Assembly (NCBI GenBank): GCA_020002185.1
Contig: CM034534.1
Coordinates: forward strand, 35,139,559 to 35,203,558
DNA from: Paraescarpia echinospica
Lineage: Eukaryota; Annelida; Polychaeta; Sabellida; Siboglinidae
Reading direction: 5' to 3'
DNA length: 64,000 nt
Shown here: piece after piece, positions 39,253-50,014 of the stretch
How positions within the stretch are numbered: the first letter of the stretch is position 1
How the letters are laid out: each line of letters begins with the position of its first letter
Made by a program: the position numbers and the translations under genes
Notes under the pieces: model-generated
What the model saw: the letters and a program-made list of their open reading frames with translations, nothing else
The model's database searches: none
What the model was told of the DNA's origin: nothing

Positions 39253-40264
39253 ATATATAATATCTGTAATATCTATAATAATTATAATATATATTAATAT
39301 TTGTATATATATATATAATAATTACCTGTGATGCTCTACTGTCTCCTAATGCATGTAGGTCGAGGTTTTGTACTGTTTGCATAATAAGTATTGCTATTAT
39401 AGCGTACTATGTGCAGTTTTATCATTTACAAATACAGTTATTAAAACATAAATAATATTTAGTTTGTTTATATCGCTTATCATAGCCATCTGTGTGAGTA
39501 ATGGCAAATAATACTTTGACAATTGGACTGTGGTCAGACCTTGCTCATTCACTCTATGTGGTCCGTTATCACACATGTGATAAGATGTAATATGGGCTGT
39601 GGTCAGACATCTGTCTATTTGTGGCAACCACTGACTAGTGTGATAACTTCAGGTACCGTATCCTAACACCAGTAATCGAGGAGGTTAGGCATAGCTGATA
39701 GCTGTAGCATGTTGATGTGAATACTTCTCAGAAGTTGTCCCAGATCATGACTACGTAGGGTAAGAAACTGTTATTTGAGGAATACTCTGACCTTACTACC
39801 AGAAACCAGAGGCATGTTTTTCTTGAATTTGATCACATCATTTCATTTGATCTTAAAGATAGCTGGTGCCCTAGCGCCCATGTTCAACATACATCATTTT
39901 CTTATCCAACTCTAAGTGTTTTTATTCTAGTTGCGTCAATGTGCATCATGCTGACATATCCCAGGATGTCTCTGTTGTAGTTTCTATCTTGGATGAGCTA
40001 AGTTGAATGTATATAATTTTCTAGACAGGTCACGCTCACTAGCCAAGGTAGGCAGGTGATCTATGAGAAGGAAACTCTTGACATAAAATCGCACTAGCAG
40101 GTCAGCCAGGTCAGCGCTGCAGAATGACTATGATGCAGAATGACTATGATGTCCCAAATCATATGATGATACAAGTAACGGTGAACGAGAAGGCTACTGC
40201 GTCTGGGGCAACTGACACGCTGTCTATTTTGGCAGCAGCGAGAAGACAAAATGTGAAGTCTGGC

Positions 40265-42890
40265 TACGCAGTTTGATCAATGAGCGGTAAAGCTGTTGAG
40301 GTGGTGGATATGATGGCAAGAAAGCAATTGGAGGTGCTGCACGTACAGGGAACGAAATGGAAGGGGGTTAGAGCGAGAATGCTGACGGATGGATTCAAGC
40401 TACTGCATGCAGGAGATGGAAGAAGTATTGGAGTTGGCATCATTTTATCAGAAGAGATCAGTAAGACGGTGGTTTGAGTGGAAAGATGGAAGGGATGCAT
40501 AGTGATGGCACGGCTGATGATTAGGAAACAGCCGGTGTGTATTATGTCTGTATACGGGCAACATACGGGAAGGATTGAGGCAGAGAAAGAGGAGTTCAGG
40601 GATGCTTTGGAGAGGATGATGAGATTGGTGGAGCTGGAGGTGATGTTGTGTATTGCGGGAGACTTCAATGCACATGTTGGGGTAGCGGGTGGGGAGTGAG
40701 GAATAGAGAGGGTTGAACTCTGGTGGAACTGATGGCTAGAAATGGCTTAGCAATGGCTAACTCTTTCTTCCAGAAGAGAGAGAGCCATAAGATTACATAC
40801 AGAAGCGGACAGCACAAGTCAGAACTGGAACTGCTGATAGTCAGGATGCAGCAGTTAGGGAAGATTAAAGACTGCAAAGCTGTAGCTGGACAGCATGTCA
40901 TGACACAGCATAAGCCAGTCGTGTTCGTTGTGTGTCTGCAGAAGAAGAAACAAACTAAGACCGTGGGCCGCAGGACTATTAAGTGGTAGAGGTGCACAGA
41001 CAATGTCACTGTCGAATACAAGGAGTGGGTGACAGCTAAATATGAAGAGCTCAGTGAAGAAGTTGACAGTCTGGAGGAATAATGGAAAAAGTACAAAGAA
41101 GCATTTGTTGGAACTGCAGAGGAGCTATGTGGAAGAACATCGGGAAAGGGCGGAGTGTCTAGAAGTAATAACCAAGGATGGTGGACAAAGTTGAAGAAGT
41201 AATGCGCGAAAAGAAAGAAGCATGGAAAGAAATAGAGAAGACCAAGGAGAGGGGAAATCAACCAGATGCAAGGCTGATACACACATACGAACAGAAAAAG
41301 AAAGCGGCAAAGAGAACTGTCGATAAGGCGAGGAGTGACATGGAAGCTGATGTGTACAACAAGCTAGATGAGGATGGTAGAAAGAAGATGATATACAGAA
41401 TGGCCCGAGACAGGGATGAGAATAGTAAGGACGTGAAGGGTGGGATGGTGATCAAAGATAGAAATGGGAAGTTAGTGACAGAACAAGATTCAGTATTGAA
41501 GGTCAGGGAAAACTATTTCAAGGAGCTTCTGAACCAGGAAAGAAATAACAATGACTTGGAATTACCATCATATGTAGAAGGTAAAGTGGAGTTAGCTGAT
41601 ATTACTGATACAGAGATGCAAACAAACTGGGTTAAAAGGGATGAAGAAAGGAAGAGCACCTGGTATCGATGAGATGTGTGTTGAGACGGTAATGGTAGCA
41701 GGGGAGAGTGGAAACAGCTGGACAAAGAGGCTGCTGAATACATGTATGAGGCAAGGTAAAGTACCAAAAGAGTGGTTGACAGGGCTAACTGTTCTAATAT
41801 GGACGAGGAAGGGATATGTGCAAGATCCAGCTACTAGAGAGGATCCTGGATGGGAGGATTCGAAAGAGTGTAGAACAGGAGGTTGGGAAGAACGACAGGG
41901 ATTCAGAAAGGGCAGAACGATAATGGATGCAATGTTTGCATCGAGACAGCTGGTGGAGAAGAGGTTGGAGACGCAAGGGAGAATGGCAATGGGATTTGTG
42001 GACGTGGAGAAGGCCTATGACACAGTCCCAAGAGAGATGATGTTGGTAACAGTGAGATGGATGGGAGTGCCAGAAGCAGAAGCCAGGATGGTGGGAGCGA
42101 TGTGTGAAAGAACAATAGAAAGAGTTGTGGCTGGATCTGGGATGTCAGAAGAATTTCCAGTTAAAGCAAGAGCTACTGGGCGTGTTGGAGGAATGGAACA
42201 TGGTGGTCAAGAAACACGGACTGAGAATGAGCCTGGAGAAGACAGAAGTGATGTAGTTTGGACAACAGAGAGAGGAATTGGACATCAGGTTGGATGGAAA
42301 GGAAATTAAGCAAGTGCATGGCGTTGTGTACCGTGGAGGAATGATTAAGGCAGATGTGGAGGTGTGATGCCGAATACAAACAGGAGCGAATGCTTGGAGA
42401 AAGGTAGAGAGAGAGTCATGATGGACAGAAAAATCTAAAAAAAGTTGAAAGGAAAGTCCTGAGAGTGTATGTTACCTATATGGTCTGGATACAGTGGCGT
42501 TGACAGAACAACAACAGAAGCTGAAAGTTTGTGAAAACAACTGGGTTAGAAGAATAACAAGAACAACGAGGGTAGACAGAAGAAGGACGAATGACCTGAG
42601 AAAAGTGGAATGCAATGTAATGTAACAGGAGGATTAGTGAGAAGCTGGATGAGATGGGCAGGCCACTTGGCAAGGATGAATGCCGGAAAAATAGCGGAGA
42701 GAGCAGAGGCGGAACAACATATAAAAGACACAGGAAAAGGGAGATGGGAGGACAACATGAGGAGGGACATGAGAAGATCCGGGGAGGATGAAAGATGGAG
42801 AGAGGGAGCGATGGACAGAAAACTATGGAAGGAAAAGACACAGAGTGGTTCAGCTTTACTGTACCTGACCCTCACCCCTGTATAGCAGGG
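40265..42890 (+). mobile_element. Inactive RTE-like non-LTR retrotransposon
   Basis: A LINE with an apurinic-like endonuclease followed by a reverse transcriptase, of the RTE-like type related to the source of vertebrate 'craniofacial development protein 2'-like sequences. Visible pieces in order: 'VVDMMARKQLEVLHVQGTKW' (40300 on), 'GDGRSIGVGIILSEEIS', 'VCIMSVYGQHTGR', 'CIAGDFNAHVG' (endonuclease GDFN motif, about 40655), 'FFQKRESHKITYRSGQHKSE' (40765), a basic linker (41178-41640), 'RQGKVPKEWLTGLTVLIW' (about 41750), 'QGFRKGRTIMDAMFASRQLV' (41897), 'FVDVEKAYDTVPREMM' (41995), and the C-terminal 'RWAGHLARMNAGKIAERA' (42655). The frame shifts several times, and the segment holding the catalytic YADD box is missing. 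No poly-A or clear target duplication was found. It lies sense in REEP intron 1. Confidence 0.9.
41178..42309 (+). pseudogene. RTE-like reverse transcriptase, deleted core
   Basis: Two overlapping open frames (41178-41672 and 41641-42309) cover linker and RT fingers/palm. After 'SEEFPVKA' near 42160 the normal continuation (RQGxxLSPLLF and YADD) is absent, and sequence resumes, in another frame, with the region after YADD ('EELDIRLDGKEI' near 42270). The first catalytic aspartate is present ('FVDVEKAYD'), the second and third are lost, so no activity is possible. The open frames are long because of high purine content rather than selection. Confidence 0.85.
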
Positions 42891-43012
42891 AACAAGGAGA
42901 ACAACATAAGATTGTAGTCTTGCTGATGTGGCATGATAAGTACAGTTAACAGTAAACTATATTTTTATATACTTACATGATTTTAATCATTATGGTGTCA
43001 CCAAAGGAGTTT

Positions 43013-43118
43013 ATTTTATATATATATATATGTATATATACATATATAATTATATATATATGTGTATATATTATATATACATGTATATATAATTACATAT
43101 ATATATATATATATATTC
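43013..43118. repeat. AT-rich compound microsatellite
   Basis: TATATA runs with interspersed GTATATAC-type palindromes that could extrude as cruciforms. Confidence 0.95.
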
Positions 43119-43780
43119 TGATGCACATGATGAAATAGCTCTGGTCAGACCTTATCGGTGCACAAAGTCTTCACATTAGCAACTATTACCGCTCAATCAT
43201 CAGGAGGCATCTGGAACCAATATAATACATGGATTGTAACCATTGTGATGTGTGTAACTGTTTATGATGCTATGACATTTATCATATGCCAGTTTGCAAA
43301 TAAATTGAAATAGGTAATATTTATAATAACTCCCATTAATGGCGTCTGCAGTAGTCAGACGGTGACAGGGCTGCAGACCTGAAATTGTTAAGTGAACAGG
43401 TTACCTCAAGGTTGAAACTAGTACAATCTATACCAGTGCTTTGGTGCTAACAAACATTTCAGCTGGCAGTCAAGTGGCTATGCATCATCTTGTGTCAAGT
43501 TGTAGAGTAGTTGGGTGTTCATGTGTTACTGTTGATGATGATGGGGTCACTGTTTCATTTCCACTTTCATCATTATGATAGATGAGTCAGGTGCCAGTGA
43601 TTTTCATATGGAACACATTTTGGTAATTTTTTCTCAAAAAGAAATAGTATGTGAACAGCAATCATGCCGTAGTTAACGATGCACACGATCCATATATGTA
43701 TGCATCTTTAAAAAATATTAACACCGTCATCAATCACCAATGAAACAATAGTGATCTGTGCTCTCTTATGTTGCCAATCT

Positions 43781-44900
43781 AGAAGGGCGGGCCCAGACTT
43801 GATGTCTTCAGGCACTGCACAACTTTGCTAGCACTGGGAGGTACTTGACCCCTGATGACAGCTGTACTGGGAGTAGTAAAGTCAGCAGCCAGGATAACTC
43901 TTTTTATTCCATCATGTTCAGTGGTTAATGGCTTTCTGTGGAACTGCACTCGGCTAGCTGGAACCAGCTTCTTTCTGGTGCTGTCTCTGGGAGTGGTTCT
44001 GTCCCGGGGTAAAATAAAAGTGTAAACCAGTGAAAAAGGCGACAGAACTCAAGTTTGAGCAACGGAACAAGTTGGATTCCAACTATGAATCATGGTTGGG
44101 GTCAGACATGTTTTTTGGGTCAAATTCATATGTTGCAATTTTAAATTTTAGCCACAAGTATGTTTTATATTAAATACACAAGGTCCAGTTCAAATATGCT
44201 ATGTTGAGAATCTGTAGAACTGTTTTTAAAGGTTTTTTGTTTAATATTTAAGATGTACACAGCATTTCAAATTCCTGTATTTGGCATACATGTACTTTAT
44301 TAAATACACACCAAATGTGACCAATAAATACAGGTTTTAGAACATGTATAAAATCAAATGTATTATACATCTGCAAAAACAGTATGTTTATATAAATATG
44401 TATGTGACAGTGACTATTTGATAATTTGCCTGTGATGACGTCATGGAGTTGTTTCAGACAAATTCCATTTTTGAGTGGTGGAGCCTCTTGCTTGGTTGCA
44501 TGGTGATTTTTCCTGAGCGAAAAAAACAGAATTAGATTTTTGTTCAGTAGGCTGACAAAGAAATAACCTTAAACAATTAAACACATTTGATTACAGAAGA
44601 TTCTAAATATAAATTACCACACAGCATAGCCATTCTAAAATTAGTATTGTTCTGGCAGGGAAGAAAATATCGACCTGTCTCCCCCTGTTATGTTTCCACG
44701 CTGTAGAAGGTCTAGCCCAGTCTGTCTCCTCAGGCACTGCACAAGTTTGCTAGCTCTGGGAGTTAGTTACATGACCTACCAACAGCTTGGCTAGGAGTAG
44801 TACTGTCTGGAGCCAGCAACATTTTTGTTATCAATCATGTCGCGTAATCAATGGTTTTCCGTGCACTCTTGTGTCTGCGCAGTGAACTAGCTCAGCCTAG
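43781..44900. repeat. Diverged direct duplication of about 200 bp
   Basis: 43781-43960 and 44700-44900 share a block order ('caggcactgcacaa-tttgctagc', 'ctgggag', 'ggagtagta', 'tcaatggttttcc/ggttaatggctttc', 'ctcggctagctgg') with many substitutions. Spacing is about 920 bp. Probably two copies of an old dispersed repeat. Confidence 0.6.
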
Positions 44901-46072
44901 CTGGGTGTTTACGTTGTTATTTTTATGAATTATTCTGTGGCAATTTGATTGCAAAGAGCAGACCTGGTCGCCGAGTCTTGCAAGGTCAGCATGTGGCGTT
45001 GTCCGATGTATAATTCCTGGGAGTTCTAATGTATTCAGCCACTGCAGACTTCAGAGAGGAATCTGTTGTCGTCACTTTCGCATTCTGGTCAGCGACCCAC
45101 TGCTGCGGCTTGGAGGATTATGTTATGTGATATAGACAGCTACATGTCAACAGAGATTGGTGATACATGAGACTGGCTGGTGGTGCTGCATCCTCTCTCT
45201 CCAGCTGTGTGCATGTATAAACAGTGATAAGTGAAGCCTTGTGTGGCTGCCAACATTGACTGAGCGAGAGAGAAAGAGAGCGTTTTGTATTATTTGGGAG
45301 GCCTCCAGTGAAGTGGGCCGACTGTGTATTGATCATCTCTCCTATGTTGAGCTGGGCACTGACACTGAAACACCTTGGTCTTTGGCAGTATTGCATGACT
45401 CTGGCCGTATACGGCGGCACGGTCAGTGGACTCAGGACTTGATGTCCAGCCAGATGTTGGTTGGTTTACACATATCAGTTGATTGGCTTGGCAGTTGTAC
45501 TGCAGCCAAGTGACCACTGCTACTGCATCTGTCCAGACGCTAGTCATTGCTTTATCCACCCAAGTCCTGTGGATTCTGCCTGTTACAGTTCCACCTGGTA
45601 GAACTGACCGGCCAGACTGACCAGTCTCAGAGGTCAGCGAGTGGACAGTGAACTTGACCTGGTGGTCAGTCAAATGTATACTGACTAGGAGCAGCCACTG
45701 ACCAGTGATGTTTTGATTGGCCTGGCTTGGAGTACCTGTGGTGTGTGTGAGTGATCTATCTGCTGCATGGACTGGCCTGGAGGGATGGCTGCACTTGGCA
45801 TGTAGCCACCCTCTACACTTAGCCACAGCAGGTTATAGCTACTCCACTCTACATGAGCCTCAGTGTGGGGTGTGTGTGGAGCAGGCACTCAGTTCCCACA
45901 CTCATACACCAACTACAGCATACATGACAGCCACCTTGGATTATGTAAGACACACACACAGACAGTATGACAGGTGTTTGTTCATCAGCTGTCTTGGGTG
46001 TCTTGTAAGAGAGTTGTGAAGGACGTTTAGTGATTGGAACAAGATGAGTGCAATTGTGTACTGTACTTTCAG

Positions 46073-46145
46073 ACTGGTGTTTGGCACCCTCTACCCCGCC
46101 TACGCCTCCTACAAGGCTGTCAAGACGAAAAATGTCAAAGAGTAT
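46073..46145 (+). CDS. REEP exon 2
   Basis: Follows the acceptor TGTACTTTCAG and ends at GAGTAT|GTAAGT, phase 0. Encodes '[19 protein letters not shown]' then 'NVKEY', about residues 11-35: the end of the first hydrophobic stretch and the strongly conserved Y-P-A-Y-x-S-Y-K-A-V-K motif. An in-frame ATG at 46044 precedes the acceptor and would give a protein start '[10 protein letters not shown]', but the CTTTCAG inside it is the splice acceptor demanded by exon 1. Confidence 0.95.
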
Positions 46146-46244
46146 GTAAGTAGAAGTTACTGTTTTCTTCCTCATTCAAATGTAGAACTTCTGTGTGTCT
46201 GTGATACTTGTGACCCCATTCATGACACTGTCAGTACAAAAAGT

Positions 46245-46440
46245 ACCTAACTTGCTTTGAAAAGAAACAAAGTGATTCAGTCTGACCTTTTGGTATGTGG
46301 GTCAATATATAGGCACTGAGTTTACCAAATGTTCAACAGAAAGCATTACTTACAAAAAATACCTAATTTGCTTTGAGATGAAACAAAGTGATTCAGTCTG
46401 ACCTTTCGGTATGTGGGTCAATATATAGATACATTTTCAG
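46245..46440. repeat. Tandem duplication, 116-bp period
   Basis: In REEP intron 2, 'acctaa-ttgctttga...aaacaaagtgattcagtc' through 'gtgggtcaatatatag' occurs twice, 116 bp apart, with a few differences. Confidence 0.85.
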
Positions 46441-46794
46441 ACATGTTTATGTCTGGTAGGTTTGTTAGATCTGAGATGGTCTGTGTTTTATGTGTCTTTA
46501 GTCTGAATAAAATTTGACAACATTTCAAAAATATTTTATAACAATATATTATTCAGTTTATTGTAAGAGAAACATTGTCTTTGCATTGTACACTTTGTTT
46601 CTTGTACACTTTTGTTTTGATCAATGTTGTAATTTTTAGTAGTTTCATAAATATTTGTTCTTTATTCGTCCTGTAAATGGGTCAGTTCTGAATGCTACTT
46701 ATAAGTGACACCAGTTGTCACAGTATTCAGCAAGTATGTGTACTATGGCAACATAGCATCACATTCTGCTATAGTCGTTATTGGTTGTTTGCAG

Positions 46795-46871
46795 GTGAAA
46801 TGGATGATGTATTGGATTGTATTCGCCTTCTTCACTTGTATAGAAACATTTGCAGATATTTTTGTAGCATG
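46795..46871 (+). CDS. REEP exon 3
   Basis: Bounded by TTTGCAG and TG|GTAAGT (phase 2). Encodes '[20 protein letters not shown]' then 'DIFVAW', residues 36-61: the conserved W-M-x-Y-W-I/V-V/I-F-A hairpin membrane segment of the TB2/DP1/HVA22 domain. The terminal tryptophan codon is completed by exon 4. Confidence 0.96.
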
Positions 46872-47398
46872 GTAAGTAAGGCTTGCATAAGTTTTTTGTG
46901 TTGTATTTGGACGTTTTATTTTTAACCGACTCTTCTGATTAAATACAAGCTTTGTCATTGTTTTGCGCATTCTCTTTGGACTCCACATACCGATGAAATT
47001 TGTCTTTACCAAGTGTAATTGCAAGATGTTTCTTAATCAAGTATAGCCATTGCCTAAGTATGTGGTCAGTGTACATGCACTCGTCTTACATGTTTTGTTA
47101 GAACCCTAAGAATGCTACAGTGTTCCTTGTAAAGCACTGATCTCACAAGAGTGGTTGATGTTGCTGTTATAATTATTTCACATCCCATTCGTTTTGCAAA
47201 ACAATTAAGTTAATGCAGATTTGGTCTTTCATCCACATATATTTGGCTCCTATTCCGTTCTCTTGTCATGACAGTCACTACACTGAATCTCCGTGTTTCA
47301 CTTGTGTACTAGACAACCCTAAGTTAGATCAAAGATACAATTCAATATTGTGTTTGCTTGTACAGCTCAGAAGGTTTATTTTCTCGTGATGTTTGTAG

Positions 47399-47519
47399 GA
47401 TTCCTTTCTACTATGAGTTGAAGATAGTCTTTGTGCTCTGGCTGCTGTCTCCAGCAACAAAAGGAGCCAGCATTATTTATAGAAAGTTTATCCATCAACA
47501 ACTGTCCAAAAGGGAAAAG
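47399..47519 (+). CDS. REEP exon 4
   Basis: Bounded by TTTGTAG and AAG|GTAAGT. Encodes '[20 protein letters not shown]' followed by '[12 protein letters not shown]', residues 61-101, the most conserved TB2/DP1/HVA22 block: F-P-x-Y-Y-E-x-K, the second membrane hairpin, then P-x-T-K-G-A-x-x-I/L-Y-R-K. Clearly REEP1-4 rather than REEP5/6, which carry a different N-terminus. Confidence 0.97.
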
Positions 47520-47564
47520 GTAAGTCACTGGTGTTATCTACCACACCCTTTGTGCAACCTTGCC

Positions 47565-47650
47565 TGTCATGGGAAGGGGTGTTAGTCTGGGATGAAGTGT
47601 TATTCTGGGAAGGGGTGATCCCATGGAAACTGGGAAGGGGTGTTGGGTGT
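47565..47650 (+). repeat. G-rich motif repeats after exon 4
   Basis: 'GGGAAGGGGTG' occurs three times within 85 bp, starting 45 bp after the exon 4 donor, with extra GGG tracts, so a G-quadruplex is possible on the plus strand and in the pre-mRNA. Confidence 0.55.
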
Positions 47651-48736
47651 TAACTAGGCAGATGTTACAGGCAGCATGTGTATGCTGATTTTAGACGCGC
47701 CACATGTATGTTGTTGGAAGACCCCAACATTTATGATGAGTTTGAATTTCTTTCTGTTTTTTTTGGTTTTCAGTTAGTCCTGGTTACTACTTAAAGTAGA
47801 TAGTACTAGGTGTGAGGTTGTTCTAATTTGTATATATTTGAAGTTCAATATGTTTTTCCATCAAAGTTGGCTAAATAGCTGGTTAAATGTGTTTATATAA
47901 AATAATATATGGGCACAATAATAATTATGCTGTGTTGATTATTTGTTTATTATGTTTGAATCATAAAACTGATTGAACATAGTGTCTAATAACTGTGCAG
48001 CTAATATCACCAGAACAAACCAGAAGTTTCCATTTGATGATCAGGCAAACACATTCTGGGGCGGGCAGTTTGTGGCAGAAACCAGATGAGATGGTGGCAA
48101 ATGGCCAACAATCTGAATGTCGGCCCTGGAAGTAGACATTGACATGCGATAAAGGGTGATTTAGTGGCAGAGGTGCACCAAGAAGTTATTTGCGCAGTAA
48201 GATGTTGACTTGGTGTATCACTCTAGTACTCTGATTCAGGCAGGTTTGTGTATTGCAAACTCCCTGGCAGTATCAGTGACCTAGCTGTGAAGTATTGATA
48301 CCAGCTGCCTCAATTACAAAGTGTCTAACTGATATGGTAAATCTTATGACACATGTTTACGTTATAAAGCTCACATTACATATACAGTGTATAACTAGAG
48401 GTATATTAATGTTGATTTATAACTGGTGACCCATCCAGTAAAAAGGTTTTACAAGCCTGTTGATTTATGCTGCACTTGATATTGTGTTCTTCACTTTGTT
48501 GTCAGTGATATATAGCACAGCCTGTAGGTTCCCATTCTCCAGACACTAAGTGGGGCAAAGTACAACTAGTCCAGCAAACATCCTCTTCATACTTTTAACA
48601 CTGCTGGATTGAGAAAGTGAATCCGGTGCATGGAACAGACAATGTTGCTTTAATAGTAGGCATCATGTAAATGAGAGTTACTCAGTGTCAACTACATTGA
48701 TCTGATGTATAATGAGAGTTCTTGTGTTGTGTCCAG

Positions 48737-48850
48737 GAGATAGACAGCTACATTGCGAAGGCATCAGACCAAGGATACTCAGCTCTACTCACTATTGGCT
48801 CTCGAGGACTCAACTATGCAACCAGCGTTGTTGTACAGACCGCCATCAAG
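48737..48850 (+). CDS. REEP exon 5
   Basis: Bounded by TGTCCAG and AAG|GTATGG, phase 0 at both ends, 38 codons (residues 102-139). Encodes 'EIDSYIAKASDQGYSALLTI' then 'GSRGLNYATSVVVQTAIK', matching the REEP1-4 amphipathic region after the membrane hairpins (E-I-D-x-x-x-x-x-A-x-x-x-x-Y ... G-x-R-G-L-N-x-A). In REEPs this part contributes to ER curvature and microtubule contact. Confidence 0.96.
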
Positions 48851-49717
48851 GTATGGTATAGACAGATACAGCATCATGGTCATTATTCTATTTAGCTTCA
48901 CGTGGAAAAGTCTTTGGAAGTCCGATATTCATGTAACGAACATATCATGATGTTGCTATCTTCTTCATCCCTCAAATCCTGGATGAGGCTGGTATTGTTA
49001 TCCTTAGAACTCCTTCCATCAGTGATACCATTTCGGTGCCATCTCATCCACCTATCACCATCCCCTGTCTCTCTTTCTCCACTCCCATCCCAATTCTGCA
49101 AAACAAAATCTCTCATTCACACGGGTCATTTTGCAGTTCTTGCATCTCCAGTGTTGGTTTTATTCAGTCTTTTGTCTACTCTTCAGCTAACTAATCGACC
49201 TAGTGTACCTAAGTATACATACATTTTCCTCCTGGATGGTTTACATCTTAGGTGCCAATCTTTCAAAGATTAATTTACATGAACCTTCAGAAGACAAGAA
49301 ACACATTTATTTTTTGAATATTCAGTGTTTCTTAAGGGTTCTTACTGGTTTAGGGTTCATAGTTAGATGGATGTAAATCAATTACTCATAACATTATGCA
49401 TTCTGTGATTGTTCCAAAGTCCATCAATAAGTTACAGATGTTTTACAAAACTTGCGTTTTGGAGAAAAAAATGCGCACATTTACATAATAACAAATGTGC
49501 TGATGAAATACTTTAGGAAACTGTCATCTGCACCTGTCTGTGTTTATAGCTCCATCCAGAGTTGCTATGATACTTCTTGCCTAGTTGTTAGTGCAAACAT
49601 TCACTGTCTCTTGTTTGTGGATTGGGCTGACCCTTCCTTGCCATGTCATGTAGGTGTAAGATCTCCCCCACTTCTCCTAATGCCATGTGTTGAAGTGTCT
49701 GTCTTGTCGTGTGCTAG

Positions 49718-49841
49718 GGTCAGTCCACTATAGTTGACCACCTGAAGAAGAGCTACAGCATGAATGATCTGTCGGATAAGCAACCTGGCTCAAAGAAGTT
49801 CTCCCACACAGAGAGTGTCGAGGAGGTTGACGACGAGACTG
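49718..49841 (+). CDS. REEP exon 6
   Basis: Bounded by GTGCTAG and ACTG|GTAGGT (phase 1). Residues 140-180: 'GQSTIVDHLKKSYSMNDLSD', which fits the family's 'x-Q-G-x-L-x-x-x-L-R-S-F-S-M-x-D-L' motif, followed by a polar acidic stretch 'SHTESVEEVDDET'. Confidence 0.93.
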
Positions 49842-50014
49842 GTAGGTGGCAGCACTGAGGCAAAGGCAAAAAATTCTCTTACTCACTGCCACTTCTAAAA
49901 TATCTGCATAGGCTTCCTGTCCAGCATATTTTGTCAGTCTTTCAGCTAGGTTAAACATTCTTATCAGCTACGGTTTTTATTGAACATTAAGGGGACCTAT
50001 GGGTTGAAACATAG

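Noticed and set aside
45290..45826. 178-codon minus-strand open frame before REEP exon 2
   Set aside because: Composition effect of a GC-richer patch; no family resemblance and no gene structure around it.
46044..46072. REEP start at ATG 46044
   Set aside because: Replaced by the 30654 exon, whose sequence and phase match REEP1-4; 46044-46072 then is intron ending in the acceptor.
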